Source: JAUVXE01 sp964349355
GTDB taxonomy: Bacteria; Actinomycetota; Coriobacteriia; Anaerosomatales; SLCP01
DNA length: 58,255 nt
Assembly: GCA_964349355.1 (NCBI GenBank)
Contig: CAYGFZ010000006.1
Coordinates: 1-58,255, forward strand
Direction of reading: 5' to 3'
A program made the translations under genes and the position numbers. Each line of letters starts with the position of its first letter. Position 1 is the first letter of the stretch. The notes under the pieces were generated by a model. That model was not told where the DNA came from, did not search any database, and was given only the letters and a program-made list of their open reading frames with translations. Below, piece after piece: positions 51,727 through 58,255 of the stretch.

Positions 51727-52497
51727 ATGAAGGTTGTCATACTCGCGGGGGGTGCGGGTACGCGTCTTGCCGAGGAGACCATTGTGCGCCCCAAACCCAT
51801 GGTCGAGATCGGAGAGAAGCCGATCCTATGGCACATCATGAAGATCTACAGTCATTACGGCTTCGACGACTTCGTCATCGCACTCGGCTACAAAGGGTAC
51901 GTGATCAGGGAGTACTTCTCGAACTACTTTCTGCACAACGCCGATGTCACGTTCGACCTCGGTCGCAACGACATGACCGTCCACCAGGTGACGGCCGAGC
52001 AGTGGCGCGTCACTCTCGTCGACACCGGCATCGACACCATGACCGGCGGCAGGGTCGCCCGGTTGGCGCCCTACCTCGGGGAGCAGACCTTCATGCTCAC
52101 TTACGGGGACGGTGTAGCCGACGTCGACGTTGGAGCGCTGCTCGACTTCCACCGCTCGCAAGGGCTTGCGGCGACCGTGACGGCGGTGCAGCCCCAGGGC
52201 CGCTTTGGTGCTCTCGAGCTTGATGACGACTCGCGTGTCGAGCGATTCGCCGAGAAGCCTGCGGGCGACGGCGCGTGGATAAACGGTGGCTTCTTCGTAT
52301 TCGAGCCTGAGATCCTCGAGCGGGTGCAGGGTGACGAATGCACGCTCGAACGCCAGCCGCTCGAAGGTCTGACTGCTGATGGCCAGCTCGCGGCGTATCG
52401 GCACGACGGTTTCTGGCAGCCGATGGACACGCTACGAGACAAACGGACACTCGAGGCGCTCTGGGCTTCGGGTGAGGCGCCCTGGCGTGTCTGGTGA
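51727..52497 (+). CDS. rfbF: Glucose-1-phosphate cytidylyltransferase
   Basis: A 256-residue nucleotidyltransferase that makes CDP-glucose. ILAGGAGTRLAEETIVRPKP (5-24) with the AEET wording is specific for RfbF; MVEIGEKPILWHIMKIYSHYG, DTMTGGRV, LTYGDGVADVD and WINGGFFVFEPE are also standard. ATG 51727 is preferred to the TTG one codon earlier. It overlaps rfbG by 11 nt if that gene starts at 52487. The pair supplies CDP-4-keto-6-deoxyglucose. Confidence 0.95.
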   Translation: MKVVILAGGAGTRLAEETIVRPKPMVEIGEKPILWHIMKIYSHYGFDDFVIALGYKGYVIREYFSNYFLHNADVTFDLGRNDMTVHQVTAEQWRVTLVDTGIDTMTGGRVARLAPYLGEQTFMLTYGDGVADVDVGALLDFHRSQGLAATVTAVQPQGRFGALELDDDSRVERFAEKPAGDGAWINGGFFVFEPEILERVQGDECTLERQPLEGLTADGQLAAYRHDGFWQPMDTLRDKRTLEALWASGEAPWRVW

Positions 52498-53617
52498 AGT
52501 GAGCAACGGGTCGGGACAGGCCTTCGGCGGCTCGTACGCCGGGCGCAGGGTGTTTGTCACGGGCCACACGGGCTTCAAAGGGTCGTGGCTCTCCTCGTGG
52601 CTCCTGACGCTCGGTGCCGAGGTCTCCGGTTACGCGCTCGAGCCGGATACCCGACCGAGCCTTTTCAACGACCTCGGGCTTGCCGGGAATGTGGATCATG
52701 CAATCGGCGATGTCCGCGACGCGACGAATCTCAGGAACACGCTGAGAAGACAACAACCCGAGCTTGTGGTGCACATGGCTGCCCAACCGCTCGTGCGTCG
52801 CTCGTTCGCGGAGCCGGTCTTCACCTTCAGCACGAACGTGCTTGGGACGTTGAACGTGCTCGAGGCGTCACGCGCAATCGATTCGGTTCGTGGGATCGTG
52901 ATCGTGACTACAGACAAGGTCTACGAGAATCCCGAGAGCGGCGATGCCTTTGCCGAGGACGACCCGCTCGGCGGGGTCGATCCATATTCGGCTAGCAAAG
53001 CGGCAGCCGAGATCGTCACGGCAGCCTACCGAAGCTCCTTCTATTCCGGTGAAGGGACTGCGCTCGTTGCCACCGCCCGTGCTGGCAACGTGATCGGTGG
53101 AGGCGACTGGGCCGAAGACCGCTTGGTCCCGGATTGCGTCAGGGCGGTCATGGCTGACGAGCCCGTCATCGTGCGTAATCCAACGTCCGTGCGCCCGTGG
53201 CAGCACGTGCTTGAGTCGCTCTCAGGCTACCTGACTCTAGGCGCAGCTCTGTTGGCCGGAGAGATGTCCGCGGCTGCGGCGTTCAATTTCGGACCCGCTC
53301 CCGGGGACGCATTGCCGGTTCAAAAGGTGGTCGAGCGATTCCTGTCGGCGTGGGGATCGGGCAGCTGGGAGTCCCCGGAACGCCGTGACGAACCCTACGA
53401 GGCAAGGTTCTTGCGCCTTGACACTTCGAGAGCGGCCGAGAGGCTCGGGTGGATGCCGGTCTGGGATGCAGACCGGGCAGTTTCCGCAACGGCTGCGTGG
53501 TACCGCGCGTACGCGGACGACCCTCACAGTACACCCAAGCTCATCGGTTCAGGTATCAAGGCCTATATGGCGGATGCGGACGCGGCAGGTGTCCGATGGG
53601 CCGGACGGTCCGGCTGA
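52487..53617 (+). CDS. rfbG: CDP-glucose 4,6-dehydratase
   Basis: A 376-residue extended SDR. VTGHTGFKGSWLSSWL is the RfbG-specific NAD loop; VHMAAQPLVRRSF, VTTDKVYEN, DPYSASKAAAEIV and the RAGNVIGGGDWAEDRLVPD block complete the identification. Start is GTG 52487 (GAGGCG upstream) or GTG 52499. No rfbH (3-dehydrase) or rfbI is seen in the window, so 3,6-dideoxy sugars are not predicted unless those genes lie elsewhere. It converges on the GT2 gene, with only 2 bp between stops. Confidence 0.94.
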   Translation: MSGEVSNGSGQAFGGSYAGRRVFVTGHTGFKGSWLSSWLLTLGAEVSGYALEPDTRPSLFNDLGLAGNVDHAIGDVRDATNLRNTLRRQQPELVVHMAAQPLVRRSFAEPVFTFSTNVLGTLNVLEASRAIDSVRGIVIVTTDKVYENPESGDAFAEDDPLGGVDPYSASKAAAEIVTAAYRSSFYSGEGTALVATARAGNVIGGGDWAEDRLVPDCVRAVMADEPVIVRNPTSVRPWQHVLESLSGYLTLGAALLAGEMSAAAAFNFGPAPGDALPVQKVVERFLSAWGSGSWESPERRDEPYEARFLRLDTSRAAERLGWMPVWDADRAVSATAAWYRAYADDPHSTPKLIGSGIKAYMADADAAGVRWAGRSG

Positions 53618-53619
53618 AC

Positions 53620-54645
53620 TCAGGCCTGACGTTTTTCGGTACACGCGGTCATGGGGTCGACGGCCATGTCGAGAACGACATCCGCTTTCTGCGTATCTGA
53701 TGGGTCTATCGCCGCTTCGATGATCACGTTTGGACCATGCTTGACCTGTTTGTAGATGCGTCCGAGGTACTCGCCGATGATGCCGAGGAATAGCGCGTTG
53801 AGACTGAGCGAGAGCGTGATCAGAATGGTCGTCGTTGCGAAACCCGCGGGCCACTGCTGGCCGAACACGGATCGACCGACCGCGAACATCACGGTTCCGA
53901 TGAGTGTGAGCACCGACACCGTCAGGCCGGTAAAGGTGGCTAGGCGCAGCGGGATGATCGAGTGGTTGAGAATGCCATCGAGCGAAAGTGCCAGCATAGA
54001 ACCGAGGGAGAACTTGCTCCTGCCGTGCTCGCGCTTCTCGCGTTGGTATGGCACGCCTATCTGCTCGAACCCCATGGCTGCGACCGCTCCGCGCAGGTAT
54101 GGTTGCGCGTCGTTCGTGGCGCACAGGACTTCCAGTACCCGGCGGTCGATGAGCCGGAAGTCGCCCGCGTCAAGGGGTAGTGAATCCTCGGCAAGCACGT
54201 TTGCGACCCGGTAGAAGGCTTTGCGCGCAAGCGCCCAGCGCAGCGGCTCCGTTCGGGCGGAGCGGATGCCGTACACCACGCGGTATCCCTGTTCCCACAG
54301 CTCGATGAAGCGGGGAATCAGCTCGGGCGGATCCTGCATGTCGCAGTCGAGCTGGATGGCGGCTGCACCTCGCGCACGCCGGTAGCCGGCGAGTATCGAG
54401 CGCTGGAACCCGAAGTTGCGAGAGAATCGAAAGGCGCGTATACGTGGGTCGGTCTCGGCTAGAGCCGCGATGCGCCGGAATGTGTCATCGCTGCTGTGGT
54501 TGTCGGTGAAGACGATCTCGAAGTCGTACCGCGGGGCGAGCCGTTCGAAGGTCTCACGGACGCGACGGTACGCCTCGGCGACGTTCTCAGACTCGTTGAG
54601 GACGGGGATAACGACGGAGACGAGTGTTGGACGGTTGTCTGACAT
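53620..54645 (-). CDS. GtrB-like family 2 polyprenyl-phosphate glycosyltransferase
   Basis: A 341-residue enzyme. VSVVIPVLNESENVAEAY, FTDNHSSDDT, FSRNFGFQRSILAGYRRARG and LDCDMQDPPELI are typical of GtrB/DPM1-like enzymes that load a sugar on undecaprenyl phosphate. Two C-terminal membrane segments (about 235-262 and 272-300) anchor it. Its likely partners are GtrA (55655) and the CDP-sugar genes on either side, so it may use the 6-deoxyhexose made by RfbFG and the SDR. It lies 12 bp downstream of the SDR stop, in the same operon. Confidence 0.87.
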   Translation of the reverse strand: MSDNRPTLVSVVIPVLNESENVAEAYRRVRETFERLAPRYDFEIVFTDNHSSDDTFRRIAALAETDPRIRAFRFSRNFGFQRSILAGYRRARGAAAIQLDCDMQDPPELIPRFIELWEQGYRVVYGIRSARTEPLRWALARKAFYRVANVLAEDSLPLDAGDFRLIDRRVLEVLCATNDAQPYLRGAVAAMGFEQIGVPYQREKREHGRSKFSLGSMLALSLDGILNHSIIPLRLATFTGLTVSVLTLIGTVMFAVGRSVFGQQWPAGFATTTILITLSLSLNALFLGIIGEYLGRIYKQVKHGPNVIIEAAIDPSDTQKADVVLDMAVDPMTACTEKRQA

Positions 54646-54657
54646 GCTGTGACGATA

Positions 54658-55551
54658 TCACGTGTCTCGGGCCCCAAACACCTCGAGGAATCCGATTTCG
54701 GGTGCGATCTCTGGGATCCAGCCGGGTGGCGGGTCGTGGAAGAAGGGGCGCATGACCTGACGGCGAGGGTAGGGCAGGCCGCCCCACACGAGTTGCGCCT
54801 CACGGCCGGTCACGCGGAGCAAGAGCTCTACCGTCTCGCGCAGTGTCATGAGCCGGGCCGCGGCAACCGAGTAGACGCGGTCGTAATCCCGGCCGGCGCG
54901 CAGTCCGTCGGCAACGCCAACGAACGCTTTGACGACGTCATCCACGTGAACGAAGCTCACCTGCTGCTCCCCCGGGGTCAAAGCGAGCGGCTTGCCGGAA
55001 TCGGCGGCGTGCACGACAAGATCGAGCAGCTTGCCGCGCGGATCTCCCGGGCCGTAGACATCAGTGAGTTCGAGCGTGACGCATGCCATCGGTCCGGTCT
55101 GGCGGTAGTACTCGAGGAGCGCAGAGGCAGCCTGCTTCGATGCTGCGTAGGGCGTCGATGGCTCGTATCGCTCCGTGCCGCCGTGATGTTGTGAGAACGT
55201 TCCGGTGTTGATGAACGCCTGGACATCGGCGAGCTGTGCGGCAGCCGCTAACGCGGCAGTGAACTCCACGTTGGAGCGGACGAGCGGGAGTACTGCGGCA
55301 ACCGAGTCTGACTGGTCCTGGTGGGCGGCAAGATGCAGTATCGCTTCGATGGAGTGCTCGGCCAGCAACGCCGAAAGGGTCTGGACGTCACCGTCGTAGC
55401 GCACAAGATTCGCACTGGGAACAGAGGCGATGAGCCGGGACGTGTCGGACTCGGGACGGACGATCGCTGTGACGGTGTGCCCCGCTCGGTTGAGTTCCAT
55501 CGCCACTCTGCCGCCGATGTAGCCTGTAGCTCCGGTGATTGCCGCTCTCAC
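54658..55551 (-). CDS. SDR-family NDP-sugar 4-reductase/epimerase
   Basis: A 297-residue extended SDR. AITGATGYIGGRVAMEL binds NAD(P); ILHLAAHQDQ, FINTGTFSQ and TPYAASKQAAS hold the Ser/Thr and Tyr-Lys pair. It resembles CDP-sugar 4-reductases of the abequose/paratose synthase type. With RfbF and RfbG it would give a CDP-6-deoxyhexose, since no 3-deoxygenating enzyme is present. GTG 55551 (VRAAITG) gives the family N-terminus; ATG 55596 is an upstream alternative without a ribosome site. Divergent from gtrA. Confidence 0.8.
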   Translation of the reverse strand: MRAAITGATGYIGGRVAMELNRAGHTVTAIVRPESDTSRLIASVPSANLVRYDGDVQTLSALLAEHSIEAILHLAAHQDQSDSVAAVLPLVRSNVEFTAALAAAAQLADVQAFINTGTFSQHHGGTERYEPSTPYAASKQAASALLEYYRQTGPMACVTLELTDVYGPGDPRGKLLDLVVHAADSGKPLALTPGEQQVSFVHVDDVVKAFVGVADGLRAGRDYDRVYSVAAARLMTLRETVELLLRVTGREAQLVWGGLPYPRRQVMRPFFHDPPPGWIPEIAPEIGFLEVFGARDT

Positions 55552-55654
55552 CCGAACATCACATCCCTCTCGCCGCAGTATCGGTCGCTCAAACATACAT
55601 TATGCTGTGGTGCAGCACACTTGGAGTAGGCTTGGAGCGAACGAGAGGATCCTC

Positions 55655-56080
55655 ATGCGGGTGAGGCGTTTCGCGACGGTCGGCGTCATGAATACCACCA
55701 TCGACTTCGTGCTTTTCAGCCTACTCGCGTTGGGTTTCGGGCTGCACGTCGCCGTCGCCAACATGGTCTCGTACTCAACCGGAATCCTCAACTCGTACCT
55801 GTGGAATCGTAACTGGACCTTCTCGGACCGACGTAGCAGAGCGTGGGGCGCCGAGTCGATCAAGTTCGCGCTTGCAAATCTTGGCGGACTGGCGGTCAAC
55901 ACTTCGATCGTATGGCTCGTTACGGCGGGTTATCATGCCCTAGAGGGTGCGGGAGTTCTTGCGGTATCGACCACTCTCGTGATTCCTGGCGCTAAGGTCG
56001 TCGCTCTCGTCGGCTCCGTGATCTTCAACTACATCGCGTTCAACAGCTGGGTGTTCGTAGGGGGTGAGGTTGGTGACTGA
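55655..56080 (+). CDS. GtrA-like 4-TM protein
   Basis: A 141-residue membrane protein of the GtrA family. MRVRRFATVGVMNTTIDFVLF at the start and NMVSYSTGILNSYLWNRNWTF, then IFNYIAFNSWVF at the end, are the family's paired sequence repeats; four membrane segments. GtrA proteins are thought to flip polyprenyl-phosphate sugars made by GtrB. GAGAGGA precedes ATG 55655. It overlaps the next gene by 8 nt, so the large membrane protein is probably the matching acceptor-side transferase. Confidence 0.88.
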   Translation: MRVRRFATVGVMNTTIDFVLFSLLALGFGLHVAVANMVSYSTGILNSYLWNRNWTFSDRRSRAWGAESIKFALANLGGLAVNTSIVWLVTAGYHALEGAGVLAVSTTLVIPGAKVVALVGSVIFNYIAFNSWVFVGGEVGD

Positions 56081-58145
56081 ACGAGTGTCGGACTGGGTTC
56101 GCGCAACCTTTCGTCCAGGTCTGTTCTTCGCAGCGTGGGCCGTGCTCCTCTCCTCGCCCTACTGGATCCTTGGATCGAATTCATACGTGCGGATCCACGA
56201 CAATGCCGACTCACTCCTGCCGATCAAGATCGCTCAGGGTGAGGTCGGAGCCGAGGCGTTCACGCGTCTCGCGCCGTTTGCCGTCAGTGGGTTCGATCTC
56301 TGGGCGACCGATCTCACCTTCAACGTAGACACACTGTTCTTCATGGTCCTACCTGGCTGGGCGGCCTACGGGTTACTGATGTTCCTGCAGCGCTTCATTG
56401 CCGGGTATTTCACGTACCGGTTACTGAAGGAGTCTCTCGGGACCACGGCGAGTGCGGCGGCGTGGGGCGGCATGCTGTACGCGCTGTTCAACTGGCCGTC
56501 GGTTCACAGTTCCTGGGCAGGGTTCACGGTCTACGACGGCCTCATGCTGCCCGCGCTGCCGCTGCTAATGTGGGTGCACTGGCGGTACGAGGCGAATCCG
56601 GTGTGGCAACGAATCTTAGTAGCAGCGGGTTCTGGCGTATTCCTGGCGCTCACGGGCCCCTATGCGTTCGCGCCATTCGCACTTGTCCTCCTTGCGACCT
56701 GGATCGCGGTCCGGGCATGGAGGGCAGGACGCGTGCTCGGGGTAGCGCTGGCAGGCGTCGTCGTGTTGGCCTGGGCTGCGTGCGAGTCACCTTCACTTCT
56801 TGCGGCGGCGGCGCTATCGGACGTGTCGCATCGCACGAATTGGGACTCCATGGCGAGGGCGGCGTTGCAGCCGGCCGAGTTGCTCCAGTACTACCTGGAG
56901 CGCAGGTCTGTGCCGGCTCTTCGGCATGGCTGGTATCTCATCCTGTTTGGGTTTCTCGGTGCCCTGGTTGGAGGCAAGGGCAGCAGGCAAGCGCCGGTGG
57001 TCTTGCTCGCGGTGACGCTCCTGGTGTCATTACTGGTTGGCGCAACTCCCGTTGCTCTCAGGATGCTGACAGGTGGCACGGTCGGCTTCCAGGTCGACCG
57101 ATGGTATCTGCTTCTGCCGTTCCTGATGGTCGTCACTGGGGCAGTAGGAGTCTCAGTGTTGCAGAGTGCTCCAGAGAGGGATTCGTGGCGCGCTATACCG
57201 GCACGCATCATGGAATGGCTGCCGGCCTTGCTCATTGTCGTGTTGCTGTACGGATCGGTTCCGACAGCCCAGCGAATCGTTAAGGAGTGGCGGGCTGGTC
57301 ACAGATACTCGCTGCTCCATTCTGAGACAGCGCACATACGAGCGGCACATGAGGCGGATGGCTGGTGGGGCCCCCGTGTTGTCACGATTCCGGGCTCCGG
57401 GAACCTGCACCCTGCATATGCCGCTGCATACGGCATTCCCTCTGCCGACGGCTACGTGACGCTCTACCCAGGCGCCTATCACGCGTTCTGGAAACGCGTG
57501 ATTCGCGAGACGCGAAGTGTCGACCCAGAGCGCCGCGAGTACTTCGACAACTGGGGAAATCGGGTCTACCTGTTCACCCCGTCAGATGAAGAGTCCGATG
57601 ATATTGTCAGCTTCGATGAGCTCTACGACGTCGAACTGCTGTCGCTGCTGGGTACCAGGTTCGTGATCTCGGCGGCTCCCCTGGAGAGTAATGTGTTGCG
57701 TGAGGTGGACGTTGGCGGAATGGTGCGGCTGTACGAGAATCCTGGCGCCGACATACCCGCGTTCGTAGCGCACGGCGTTCGTGTGGCTGCCGACCGCGAG
57801 ACGCTCCTTGACGAGATGGAGGTAGCCCCGCTCTCCGAACTGCGTGCGAGTGTCTACCTGGTCGAGGACGCCGCAAGGCAGCAGTCTCTCCAAGTCGGGC
57901 GAGGACCTGCCCGGGCAAACGGTTCAGCCCGTATCGAGTCTCAGAACGTGTCGTCAGTCACCTATCGCGTGGAGAGCACGCACGCGGGTTTTCTCTGCAT
58001 CATGGTGCCGAGCGATCTTGGGTGGCGGGTGCTCGTCGACGGCGAGCATGCCGTGGAGCTACAGACACACGGAGCATTTGTTGCGGTCCAGATTCCTGCT
58101 GGCACCAGCAAGGTTAGTGTTGAACCGGGCTCTCTCGGCTGGTGA
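56073..58145 (+). CDS. YfhO-like/GT-C-type large membrane protein
   Basis: About 690 residues with some eleven hydrophobic segments in residues 15-410 and a soluble outer domain (about 420-690) rich in beta strands. The first outer loop has IHDNADSLLP, with acidic residues as in GT-C enzymes. YfhO proteins of Gram-positives help put a sugar on lipoteichoic acid together with GtrB/GtrA-type partners, fitting the GtrB-like and GtrA genes here. The start is uncertain: GTG 56073 (GGTGAGG upstream) or GTG 56064. Its last 169 codons are duplicated at 14680-15189. The 110 bp after the stop hold nothing I can support. Confidence 0.82.
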   Translation: MTERVSDWVRATFRPGLFFAAWAVLLSSPYWILGSNSYVRIHDNADSLLPIKIAQGEVGAEAFTRLAPFAVSGFDLWATDLTFNVDTLFFMVLPGWAAYGLLMFLQRFIAGYFTYRLLKESLGTTASAAAWGGMLYALFNWPSVHSSWAGFTVYDGLMLPALPLLMWVHWRYEANPVWQRILVAAGSGVFLALTGPYAFAPFALVLLATWIAVRAWRAGRVLGVALAGVVVLAWAACESPSLLAAAALSDVSHRTNWDSMARAALQPAELLQYYLERRSVPALRHGWYLILFGFLGALVGGKGSRQAPVVLLAVTLLVSLLVGATPVALRMLTGGTVGFQVDRWYLLLPFLMVVTGAVGVSVLQSAPERDSWRAIPARIMEWLPALLIVVLLYGSVPTAQRIVKEWRAGHRYSLLHSETAHIRAAHEADGWWGPRVVTIPGSGNLHPAYAAAYGIPSADGYVTLYPGAYHAFWKRVIRETRSVDPERREYFDNWGNRVYLFTPSDEESDDIVSFDELYDVELLSLLGTRFVISAAPLESNVLREVDVGGMVRLYENPGADIPAFVAHGVRVAADRETLLDEMEVAPLSELRASVYLVEDAARQQSLQVGRGPARANGSARIESQNVSSVTYRVESTHAGFLCIMVPSDLGWRVLVDGEHAVELQTHGAFVAVQIPAGTSKVSVEPGSLGW
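57636..58145 (+). repeat. 510-bp direct repeat, right copy (parent of 14680-15189)
   Basis: Aligns without gaps to 14680-15189; similarity starts at an LLSLLG codon run and stops at the TGA in both copies. The copies are about 43 kb apart in the same orientation and bracket the entire glycan locus. Confidence 0.88.
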
Positions 58146-58255
58146 ATGCTCATCGATGGCTGCAGTACCCCCCGCGCCGCAAGCGCGTGCACACCCAGGG
58201 CTACTCGGCTGACACAGAGTCGAGGTAGCTTCGAATCGAGTGTGCAAGGGTCGGC

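Noticed and set aside
1..58255. CRISPR arrays, tRNA or rRNA genes
   Set aside because: No short regularly spaced repeats and no tRNA- or rRNA-like sequence noticed by eye; a covariance-model scan was not possible.

Overview
The window is GC-rich DNA. Two exported proteins ending in triple cell-wall-binding-2 (CWB2) repeats, GTG/TTG starts and tightly overlapping operons suggest a Gram-positive-type actinobacterium, possibly Coriobacteriia-like. This placement is inferred from gene content only; there is no rRNA, tRNA or housekeeping marker. No CRISPR array or tRNA was recognised.

Region 1 (about 1-11.2 kb) is surface biology. A small anchored protein and two CWB2-anchored proteins (one with seven carboxypeptidase-regulatory-like repeats, one with a six-unit NHL propeller) face a minus-strand cassette: a GT2 lipid-phosphate glycosyltransferase, a 4-TM EamA/SMR protein and a GT-C transferase. 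This is the ArnC/ArnE/ArnT-like way of putting one sugar on an outward-facing acceptor. The cassette lies between 26-bp direct repeats. Region 2 (11.4-14.5 kb) is a mobile or defence-like island: a Fic AMPylase, a DUF4143 AAA ATPase behind a two-copy operator-like repeat, and a truncated DUF1016 gene carrying a perfect 35-bp palindrome.

Region 3 (14.7-46.2 kb) is a large plus-strand glycan locus. It starts next to a 510-bp fragment that is an indel-free copy of the 3' end of the gene at 56-58 kb, so the locus lies between long direct repeats. First come pseB, pseC, pseG, a formyltransferase where pseH is expected, pseI and pseF, predicting CMP-pseudaminic acid with an N-formyl group. After an IS630 insertion come a protein with a GT29 sialylmotif-L-like block and a transferase-like protein of unknown family. 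Next, rmlB-rmlA lead into a thiolase, a DUF35/3-hydroxyacyl-CoA dehydrogenase fusion, a PglD-like acyltransferase and a DegT aminotransferase. Together these can make a dTDP-4-amino-4,6-dideoxyhexose N-acylated with a 3-hydroxyacyl (probably 3-hydroxybutyryl) group. Then come GT2 and GT4 transferases, a LegB-like dehydratase/nucleotidyltransferase/reductase cassette, a second copy of the unknown family, a GT2-GT4 fusion and five more GT4 enzymes.

Region 4 (46.2-50.9 kb) has a second DUF4143 ATPase inserted near a 3' remnant of an ABC gene, an intact MsbA/PglK-like ABC exporter, and a DUF2442/HTH regulator. Region 5 (50.9-58.1 kb) has a methyltransferase, rfbF-rfbG (CDP-4-keto-6-deoxyglucose), a GtrB-like GT2, an SDR reductase, GtrA and a YfhO-like membrane protein.

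Overall, the window encodes at least four activated rare sugars and more than ten transferases for a complex surface glycan or glycoprotein glycan. No recognisable Wzx, Wzy, ligase or initiating phosphoglycosyltransferase is present; the ABC exporter is the only flippase candidate. The most novel parts are the CoA-thiolase route to an acylated amino sugar, the DUF35-dehydrogenase fusion, the GT29-like protein beside Pse genes, and the paralogous unknown transferase family.
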